64,000 bases of DNA from contig NZ_FNFL01000003.1 of assembly GCF_900101125.1 (NCBI RefSeq), positions 310,001 to 374,000 of the forward strand. Reading direction: 5' to 3'. The translations under genes were made by a program, and so were the position numbers. The notes below the pieces were generated by a model. That model saw only the letters and a list, made by a program, of their open reading frames with translations, did no database searches and was not told the DNA's origin. This DNA is from Sediminibacillus albus (lineage in GTDB: Bacteria > Bacillota > Bacilli > Bacillales > Amphibacillaceae). Positions 57,875 to 64,000 of this stretch are shown here, in pieces; position 1 is the stretch's first letter; each line of letters starts with the position of its first letter.

Positions 57875-58127
57875 TACATCCACTTCCTTTTTCGTCACTA
57901 ATTCTATTCGGATTATATGTCCTTGCGTTAAATTAAGCAAGAGCTGGCATGCACCAGATTGCTAGGACATACATTAGTAAGTGAACCCATCCACCTATCC
58001 CTCCTTAACAAAAATAGGTATAATCTACCATTTTATAGTAAAAATCTATTTTAAAATAGTAATCTACTAGGAAAATGTGGTATTTTATAAGTTGTAAATA
58101 TTCAGAAAATTGCGAGGGGGAGTTTTT

Positions 58128-60482
58128 TTGAAGAACAGAAAAATCGCATCAACTGCCATGGCGGTAGCTTTAGGATTAAGCACTTTGGCCGTCGGCGCCT
58201 TAACGCCTGTCCAACAAGCACAGGCAGAAGCCTTAAGCACGAAAGTCCCTGATCAAATCGGAGCTCCGGTTGACTTAGGGATCGCAAATGATGAAAAACT
58301 GATCGAAATGCTAAAGAAAGAAGGCAAAATCGATAAGGATGCAACAGCAAGCGAGGCTCAGGAAACGCTTAACCGCTATTTAAAAGCAAAGGCAAATGCA
58401 GCTTCCAAGGAAGAAGAAACATCAAGTGAAGTAAAAAATAAAAATAGCTTTAATGATGATAAAAGTAACAACGCGCTGACCAACGGGAAAGGAAATAAAC
58501 TTGGAAAAACAAAGAAAAACAAAGTCGACAGTGTAGAGGAAGAAGCATATGACGGCTCTGTCAGAGAAGATAAAGTATTAGTGCTTGCCATTGACTTCCC
58601 GGATTACGAAAAAAGCTCTATTACAGATGAAGAGACTGACATGTTTTATGAAGAGTATAACCTAGATCACTTTCAGGACATGATTTTCGGCGACAATGGC
58701 TATGAAGGCCCTAATGGCGAAAATTTAGTTTCGATGAAGCAATATTATGAGCAGCAGTCCGGCGGCAGCTACACCGTTGATGGTACGGTAGCCGGCTGGT
58801 ACACAGCTGATCATGATGCGGCTTATTATGGAGGTAATTACCCAACTCCGGACGGCAGTGACGCTCGCCCTCGGGAATTGGTATATGAGGCACTGGCAAA
58901 AGCAGCTCAAGATCCGAATGTTGAACTGTCAGAATACGACCAGTGGGATCGGGACGATTTTGACGGGGATGGCGTCTACCATGAACCAGACGGCATTATC
59001 GACCACTTAATGGTTATCCATGCCGGTGTTGGCGAAGAAGCAGGCGGCGGTAATTTGGGAGCAGATGCCATTTGGTCGCACCGTTGGAACTTGGGCGGTT
59101 TGGTTGCCGTACCAGGTGCAAGCTCTGACAGCCCGCGGTTTGGCGGCCAGCTGGCAGCTTATGACTATACCATCGAACCAGAAGATGGCGCAGCAGGTGT
59201 TTTTGCCCACGAATTTGGCCATGACCTGGGATTGCCTGATGAATACGATACGCAATATACAGGCGCAGGGGAAGCAGTCTCTTACTGGTCTATCATGTCA
59301 AGCGGAAGCTGGGCAGGAGATATACCAGGAACAGAACCGAGCGGATTCAGCCCATACGCCAAAGAATACTTGCAGGCCGCCCATGGGGGTAACTGGCTGA
59401 CTGGAACTTCCTTGGATTCTGATGAAATCACTGGAGATGGAATAAGTGTCCTGCTTGATGAAGGTGTAACAAAAGGCACTAACAATGATGCAGTAAAAAT
59501 TAACCTGCCTGATAAAGAAACCGAAGTAAACCAGCCTGCCAGCGGACAGTATGAATATTTCAGCGGTAGCGGTAATAACTTGGATAATTCCATGACTGTC
59601 ACCCTTGATTTAACCAATGCATCAAGTGCTGAGCTGAATTTCAATGCTTGGTATGACATTGAAGTGGACTGGGATTATGCTTCTGTAAAAGTTAATGGAG
59701 AATCCATTGAAGGGAACATCACAACAACCTCAGATCCTCATGATCAAAATCCAGGATACGGGATTACCGGTTCTTCTGGCGGATGGACTGATGCCAGCTT
59801 TGATCTATCCAGCTATGCCGGCCAGGAAATTGAATTAGAGTTTAACTATTGGACAGATGTTGCTGTATCACATCCTGGTTTCTACGTCGATGACATTACG
59901 GTTACGACAGAAGGAAATACAGTTATAGATGATGATGCAGAGGGAGACTCTCCCTTCACTTTTGATGGGTTTGCAAAAGACGAAGGAAAATTTTATTCAG
60001 AAAATTATTATCTGCTAGAATGGAGATCACATAACGGTGTTGACGAAGGGTTGGCTCACATCCGGCGCGGCGCCAGCTTGATGAGTTTTGATGAAGGCCT
60101 GGTTGTCTGGTATGTCGATGACTCTTATGATAACAACTGGACAGGAGTGCACCCTGGAGAAGGATTCCTCGGTGTTGTAGATGCAGATCAGCACACCAAT
60201 TATTGGAGCGATGGTTCTGTAGCTGATACGCGCTACCAGCTTAATGACGCGGCTTTCAGTCTCAACAAGTCTAGCAAGATGTTCCTAGATTATACAGAGG
60301 TTCTAGGTACTACCTTGAAGGACAACCATACGAAACGGACACCATTGTTCGATGACAGTGCAGATTACAGCAACCCCGGCCTTCTTGACGCTGGCCGCAA
60401 CGTACCGACGCAAGGATTGAAATTCCGCATAGTCGGCCAAAGCAACGACGGCACTGTAGGAAATGTATTAATTTATAAGTAA
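58128..60482 (+). CDS. Immune inhibitor A-type secreted M6 metalloprotease
   Basis: A 784-residue secreted zinc protease. The signal peptide is MKNRKIASTAMAVALGLSTL and ends near QQAQA. A charged propeptide runs to about residue 145. The M6 catalytic domain has the zinc motif FAHEFGHDLGLPDEYD and the Met-turn YWSIMSSGSW. A beta-rich domain (about 490-610, VDWDYASVKVNGESIEG) and a C-terminal region follow. InhA of the Bacillus cereus group degrades host antimicrobial peptides; in free-living relatives the role is extracellular protein degradation. The start is TTG at 58128, after GAGGGGGAG. The upstream AT-rich region 57950-58110 probably holds the promoter. Confidence 0.92.
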   Translation: MKNRKIASTAMAVALGLSTLAVGALTPVQQAQAEALSTKVPDQIGAPVDLGIANDEKLIEMLKKEGKIDKDATASEAQETLNRYLKAKANAASKEEETSSEVKNKNSFNDDKSNNALTNGKGNKLGKTKKNKVDSVEEEAYDGSVREDKVLVLAIDFPDYEKSSITDEETDMFYEEYNLDHFQDMIFGDNGYEGPNGENLVSMKQYYEQQSGGSYTVDGTVAGWYTADHDAAYYGGNYPTPDGSDARPRELVYEALAKAAQDPNVELSEYDQWDRDDFDGDGVYHEPDGIIDHLMVIHAGVGEEAGGGNLGADAIWSHRWNLGGLVAVPGASSDSPRFGGQLAAYDYTIEPEDGAAGVFAHEFGHDLGLPDEYDTQYTGAGEAVSYWSIMSSGSWAGDIPGTEPSGFSPYAKEYLQAAHGGNWLTGTSLDSDEITGDGISVLLDEGVTKGTNNDAVKINLPDKETEVNQPASGQYEYFSGSGNNLDNSMTVTLDLTNASSAELNFNAWYDIEVDWDYASVKVNGESIEGNITTTSDPHDQNPGYGITGSSGGWTDASFDLSSYAGQEIELEFNYWTDVAVSHPGFYVDDITVTTEGNTVIDDDAEGDSPFTFDGFAKDEGKFYSENYYLLEWRSHNGVDEGLAHIRRGASLMSFDEGLVVWYVDDSYDNNWTGVHPGEGFLGVVDADQHTNYWSDGSVADTRYQLNDAAFSLNKSSKMFLDYTEVLGTTLKDNHTKRTPLFDDSADYSNPGLLDAGRNVPTQGLKFRIVGQSNDGTVGNVLIYK

Positions 60483-60540
60483 AAACAAAAGCACTCGAAT
60501 TACCGTTTGGAAACAAACGGAATGCGCAAAGTCAAATAGA

Positions 60541-60570
60541 AAAAAGGCTGGCCTTTGGCCGGCCTTTTTT
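60541..60570 (+). terminator. Terminator of the inhA-like gene
   Basis: AAGGCTGGCC pairs with GGCCGGCCTT around a short loop, with T residues after it. Confidence 0.88.
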
Positions 60571-60651
60571 GTTTGCGATACCTGAATATATCCTCAGCAT
60601 AGTCTATAATCGTTATTTTTTGATATAGTAGGGGAGATAAGGAGGCACAAC

Positions 60652-60951
60652 ATGATTTCAATTACACAACCTGCAGCACAATGGTACATAAGAGAAATGG
60701 ATTTATTCGAAGGAGACTCGATTCGTTTCTATGTAAGGTATGGCGGCCACAGTGATATTCACAGGGGGTTTTCCCTGGCACTGTCCAAAGGGGCAGCAAA
60801 TAACCCTGCCTTCAGCACTGAAGTGTTAGGAATCACTTTTTATGTAGAAGAATCAGATGCGTGGTATTTTGCCGACCATCATTTCCATATTAAATATAAA
60901 CGAAAATATGATGAGGTTATTTACGAATTTGAATCTAAAGAAAAAGCATAG
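60652..60951 (+). CDS. HesB/YneR-like protein without cysteines
   Basis: A 99-residue protein of the HesB-like (YneR) group. It has ITQPAAQWYIREMDLFEGDS, IRFYVRYGGHSDIHRGFSLA and ITFYVEESDAWYFADHHFHI. True A-type Fe-S carriers have three conserved Cys; this protein has none, and the Cys that many YneR-like proteins have after YGG is His here. Fe-S carrying is therefore unlikely, and the function is unknown. AAGGAGG lies 6 bases before the ATG. Single gene with its own terminator. Confidence 0.82.
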   Translation: MISITQPAAQWYIREMDLFEGDSIRFYVRYGGHSDIHRGFSLALSKGAANNPAFSTEVLGITFYVEESDAWYFADHHFHIKYKRKYDEVIYEFESKEKA

Positions 60952-61002
60952 ACAGCAAAATCCTGGAATGCATTATTATCCTAGCTTAAGGCATATAAGT
61001 TA

Positions 61003-61036
61003 AAAAAACTTGGATCGAGGTTGATCCAAGTTTTTT
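61003..61036 (+). terminator. Terminator of the HesB-like gene
   Basis: AAAAAACTTGGATC pairs perfectly with GATCCAAGTTTTTT around a 6-base loop. Confidence 0.9.
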
Positions 61037-61123
61037 CATCCTGCTGTTGGAAGGTATGATTTTCTATCAATGCTGCAGCTATTTTGCTCAGGATTCACCG
61101 CGTTAAAAACGAACGCTCCCTGG

Positions 61124-61228
61124 TTAGTAGCGGCTGCCTGCATTCGTTTTACTTTTATTCCTGAATTTTCTAATGACCGGATAAATTAACGGGCCCCATT
61201 TTATTAATCTTTTCAGCAATCTTCCCAT
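61124..61228 (-). CDS. Small basic protein of 34 residues
   Basis: The frame MGRLLKRLIKWGPLIYPVIR followed by KFRNKSKTNAGSRY has a near-perfect AAAGGAGGA ribosome binding site 6 bases before its ATG. The product is strongly basic, with an amphipathic hydrophobic N-terminal half, so membrane association is possible. I cannot name a family with certainty. The strong RBS in an otherwise empty interval is the main evidence for a real gene. Confidence 0.6.
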   Translation of the reverse strand: MGRLLKRLIKWGPLIYPVIRKFRNKSKTNAGSRY

Positions 61229-61299
61229 GTATGATCCTCCTTTGTATTTATTTTTATTTTCCTTTTAACTGAAGAATCTAAACGGGATACTGAATAAAA

Positions 61300-62784
61300 T
61301 TATTGCCGGTTGATGGGAGCCATGCGAACATCCAGCCATAAATCGGACTGTTCCAGCTGCCCAGCTATTTGAAGCAGCTGATCCTCTCTACCTTTAGAAG
61401 CAATAAATTGAACACCCATCGGCAATCCACTGTCCGCCAAATGAACTGGCACGCTCATCGCCGGCTGGCCAGTAAGATTCGCCAGCTGGGTATGCGGAGT
61501 ATAGGTCAAGCTCGGCTCGAACATGTCATAAACCATAGCTTGCTGAGCCGTTTTGTTTAGATTGCTGACATTCATCAACGACTCAATTTCCTTGCTGCTA
61601 TGGGTCAATTCTTCATTTTCCGGGGCTGGGTGAGCATTGGCGGGTGTTATATAAAAATCATACGTCTCATGAAAGCCTGCCATTTGTGCTGCAGCAGCAT
61701 CCCATTCGGCCAAGCTGCGGGAATACTCCGCCGCGGAGACATTTTGACCAGCCTGGTATAAAACCCACGAAACAATTTCCATGTCATCCGCTGTAACTGA
61801 ACGGTTCAGCCGTTTTTCCATGAGGCTCATCACGGCAGATATTTCCCCGCTGTTCATTATGTAATAGTTTTCCATTAAACGGACGCCGTCTATCGGTGCA
61901 GCTTTTTCTTCCACTTCATGCCCTTGTTCCTCCAGCCATCGCACCACTCGATGGACTGCTGTTTCCGCATCTTTACTGACCGGTGTTCCTACCGGTGACT
62001 CTGTGGTAAAGGCTACCCGGTATTTTGGCAAAGCCGATTTTGTGAGTTCTTCTATATAACTGCCCGAATGCAACGGAATGTGAAAGGCAGCTTCAGGCTG
62101 GAACGTTTGCAGCAAATCCAGCAGTGCAGCACTATCTCTTACTGAGCGTGTCAGCGCAAAATCAATCGAGGCCCCTTGCCATTGGCGCCCCGTCCCCGGC
62201 CCCACAGGAGTCCTCCCCCTTGTCGGTTTTAGGCCAAACAGTCCGGTGAAGGAAGCAGGGATCCTTATTGAACCGCCGCCATCACTAGCTCCTGCAATTG
62301 GAACAATACCAGCTGCCACACTGGCTGCTGATCCTCCGCTCGATCCCCCAGCCGCATGGTTCGTATTCCATGGATTCCTGGTTGCTCCGTACAATTCTGG
62401 TTCTGTAATATTTTTCAATCCGAACTCCGGTGTGTTCGTCTGGCCGATAAATAAAAAACCAGCTTGGCGGAGGCGGGCTACTAAGTTAGAATCTTGCTTG
62501 GCAATATTGTTTTTCATAAGTTTAGCACCAGCTGTCAGGGGTTCCCCTTTGATTGCCTGGGAAATATCCTTGAGGACAATCGGAACTCCAGCAAATGGTT
62601 GAGACATATCCATGTCTTCCGCCTCTTTTTCGATTTGTTGCTCTCTGTCTCTGATAACCGCATTCAAAGAAGGATTCACTGCTTCCAGGCGTTGAAATGC
62701 TGCATCGACTAATTCTTTTGGAGATACCTGTTTTTGTTTTATAAGGTTTGCTAAGCCAATACCATCATAGTTTTGATAATCCAT
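61300..62784 (-). CDS. Amidase (amidase signature family)
   Basis: A 494-residue amidase. The catalytic Lys is in GVPIVLKDISQAI (about residue 80), and the Gly/Ser-rich signature is HAAGGSSGGSAASVAAGIVP with the cis-Ser and nucleophile Ser in SDGGGSIRIPASF. It resembles stand-alone aliphatic or aryl amidases rather than GatA, and no gatB or gatC is adjacent. The substrate is unknown. The ATG at 62784 has CAGGTGG upstream; the frame extends to 62841 without a better site. Confidence 0.88.
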   Translation of the reverse strand: MDYQNYDGIGLANLIKQKQVSPKELVDAAFQRLEAVNPSLNAVIRDREQQIEKEAEDMDMSQPFAGVPIVLKDISQAIKGEPLTAGAKLMKNNIAKQDSNLVARLRQAGFLFIGQTNTPEFGLKNITEPELYGATRNPWNTNHAAGGSSGGSAASVAAGIVPIAGASDGGGSIRIPASFTGLFGLKPTRGRTPVGPGTGRQWQGASIDFALTRSVRDSAALLDLLQTFQPEAAFHIPLHSGSYIEELTKSALPKYRVAFTTESPVGTPVSKDAETAVHRVVRWLEEQGHEVEEKAAPIDGVRLMENYYIMNSGEISAVMSLMEKRLNRSVTADDMEIVSWVLYQAGQNVSAAEYSRSLAEWDAAAAQMAGFHETYDFYITPANAHPAPENEELTHSSKEIESLMNVSNLNKTAQQAMVYDMFEPSLTYTPHTQLANLTGQPAMSVPVHLADSGLPMGVQFIASKGREDQLLQIAGQLEQSDLWLDVRMAPINRQ

Positions 62785-62985
62785 TATTACCACCTGACTT
62801 TCATTATCTATATCTTTCCGTTTTGCAATAACTATCACCATATAAAGGTTGAGACATTCCGTTCGTCCTCTACCCAGCGCTTGGATAAAAAGGAAAATTT
62901 GGAGCAGTCTACTAGGAGTAAAAGTTTACCACATCCTTTTTATTAAAAAAATAGTATGAAACTGCAAACGAAAGGACTGCTCTTT

Positions 62986-63711
62986 ATGGAGGACTTACTA
63001 AAAGATTCTTTGCTTGTTTTTTTTCGCATTATTACCATTCTGCCGCTATTACTAGTCCTTACGTTATTTATGGGGAAACGGGCGATAGGTGAACTGCCTG
63101 TATTTGATTTTCTTATTGTAATTACCATGGGTGCGGTAGTCGGAGCAGATATAGCTGACCCTAGCATTAAACACCTGCCAACCGTGGTCGCTATATTAGC
63201 TATTTCTTTTCTGCAGCGAATTGTCGCCAAAGGAAAGTTAGCCAACCGCAAATTCGGAAAGCTGGTAACCTTCGAACCAACGATAGTGATCCAGAAAGGA
63301 AAACTACTAAACGATAACATGAAAAAAATCCACTATTCCATTGATAACATTTTACAGATGCTGCGGGAAAAAGAAGTATTTGATATTAGTGAAGTAGAAA
63401 CCGCAATTATCGAAGCCAATGGTTCAATCAGTGTAATGAAAAAGCCAGCAAAAAACAGCGTCACATTAGAAGACATCGGGATTGTGAAAAAGACAGTAAG
63501 TCTTGCTTTTCCCGTCATTGTCGAAGGAGAAATTTATTCCTCTGTATTGGAGCAGCTTAACATAGACGAGAATTGGCTGCTAAAGCGGCTATCAGAACAA
63601 AATATTCCGGATAAAGACGCTATCTTTTTAGCAACAATCAATAAAGACCTGCAACTACACGTCTCTTTAAAAAATGACAGTACTATCTCACTGCCTCCTA
63701 TCTTCCATTAA
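62986..63711 (+). CDS. YetF-like DUF421 membrane protein
   Basis: A 241-residue protein. Three N-terminal membrane segments (about 8-85) include LTLFMGKRAIGELPVFDFLI and ITMGAVVGADIADPSIKHLP. A cytoplasmic YetF/DUF421 domain follows, with NRKFGKLVTFEPTIVIQKGK and a C-terminal region of unknown function. Such proteins occur in several copies in Bacillaceae, some spore-associated. AAAGGA lies 9 bases before the ATG at 62986. Its stop overlaps that of the convergent transporter gene by three bases. Confidence 0.87.
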   Translation: MEDLLKDSLLVFFRIITILPLLLVLTLFMGKRAIGELPVFDFLIVITMGAVVGADIADPSIKHLPTVVAILAISFLQRIVAKGKLANRKFGKLVTFEPTIVIQKGKLLNDNMKKIHYSIDNILQMLREKEVFDISEVETAIIEANGSISVMKKPAKNSVTLEDIGIVKKTVSLAFPVIVEGEIYSSVLEQLNIDENWLLKRLSEQNIPDKDAIFLATINKDLQLHVSLKNDSTISLPPIFH

Positions 63712-64000
63712 CCTCTACTTGCAGATAGATTCACATCATCCTTTCGGGACTTTCCTTTCTGTCCAACGGTTAATAGCACAATACCAGATAGGAGGAGTAT
63801 AATCCCAGACCATGATACAGGGGAAAGAATCTCTCCAACCAATAACACTCCTAATAGAGCTGCCGTCAGCGGCTCGGCCAAGGACAAGGTTACAGCAGTT
63901 GCCGAAGGCACACCTTTCAAACCAAGCGAAAACAGCAAATAGGCCAAACTAGTTGCCACTATACCTAACTGAAGACTAACAACTACTCCTCTCGCTTCTG
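63708..64000 (-). CDS. EamA/DMT-family transporter (partial, C-terminus)
   Basis: The frame is open to the window edge, so only the last 97 or so codons are visible. Two to three membrane segments are seen, including ATSLAYLLFSLGLKGVPSAT, AVTLSLAEPLTAALLGVLLV and SWSGIILLLSGIVLLTV. The stretch LAEPLTAALLG is characteristic of the second EamA repeat of drug/metabolite exporters. The protein ends in a short basic cytoplasmic tail. It is convergent with the YetF gene. Confidence 0.85.
   Translation of the reverse strand, partial: EARGVVVSLQLGIVATSLAYLLFSLGLKGVPSATAVTLSLAEPLTAALLGVLLVGEILSPVSWSGIILLLSGIVLLTVGQKGKSRKDDVNLSASRG

Overview
The window looks like a chromosomal segment of a low-GC, spore-former-type Firmicute of the family Bacillaceae, probably a halotolerant or soil lineage. 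The basis is the gene families: AraR, TnrA, LicR, an Mta-type MerR regulator, FbpA, YckD, YetF, OpuAC and immune inhibitor A. Ribosome binding sites are strongly Bacillus-like, with AGGAGG followed by ATG, GTG or TTG. No rRNA, tRNA, prophage, transposase gene or CRISPR array was seen.

0-14.7 kb is one arabinose/arabinan locus, all on the minus strand. In transcription order it runs araD-araB-araA, a terminator, araR, then araN-abfA-araP-araQ-DUF624-second GH51-araM, and finally the start of a ChvE-like sugar-binding lipoprotein cut by the window edge. AraR-type operators (core TTGTACGTATAA) sit at the araD, araN, abfA and chvE-like upstream regions, with a weaker one at araR. CcpA (cre) sites accompany two of them. 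The locus would import arabino-oligosaccharides, split them with two GH51 arabinofuranosidases and send L-arabinose to D-xylulose 5-phosphate. No ABC ATPase is encoded here, so a shared one (MsmX-type) elsewhere is implied.

15.5-24.2 kb holds housekeeping genes on the minus strand: a YckD-like secreted protein, a quinone oxidoreductase, a permuted papain-fold hydrolase, a channel-like protein with a divergent selectivity filter, purU and the argCJBD operon with an ARG box. 24.4-32 kb is a plus-strand accessory stretch (DUF2975/XRE pair, DUF817, SDR, OpuAC, MDR reductase, C39-like peptidase) interrupted by three copies of a ~0.5 kb noncoding repeat.

32.4-48.5 kb carries an FAH-family enzyme, a complete beta-glucoside PTS operon (licB-licC-licA-GH1-licH) with its regulator licR, a thioredoxin-reductase-like flavoprotein, an AEC transporter, a second GH1 enzyme, a two-gene ThrE-type exporter, an Mta-like regulator, a flavin reductase and a MATE pump.

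49-55.4 kb contains a three-gene operon (M20 deacylase, Cys/Met-type PLP enzyme, metal-free M24 hydrolase of ectoine-hydrolase type) behind a PucR regulator, then tnrA and fbpA. The rest has another repeat copy, an ABC exporter, a secreted M6 protease (InhA), a HesB-like protein, a 34-codon gene, an amidase, a YetF protein and a partial EamA transporter.

The two observations most worth following are the repeat family, whose internal ~180 bp segment is found in both orientations relative to its ends, and the putative ectoine/acyl-diamino-acid catabolic operon at 49.0-54.6 kb.
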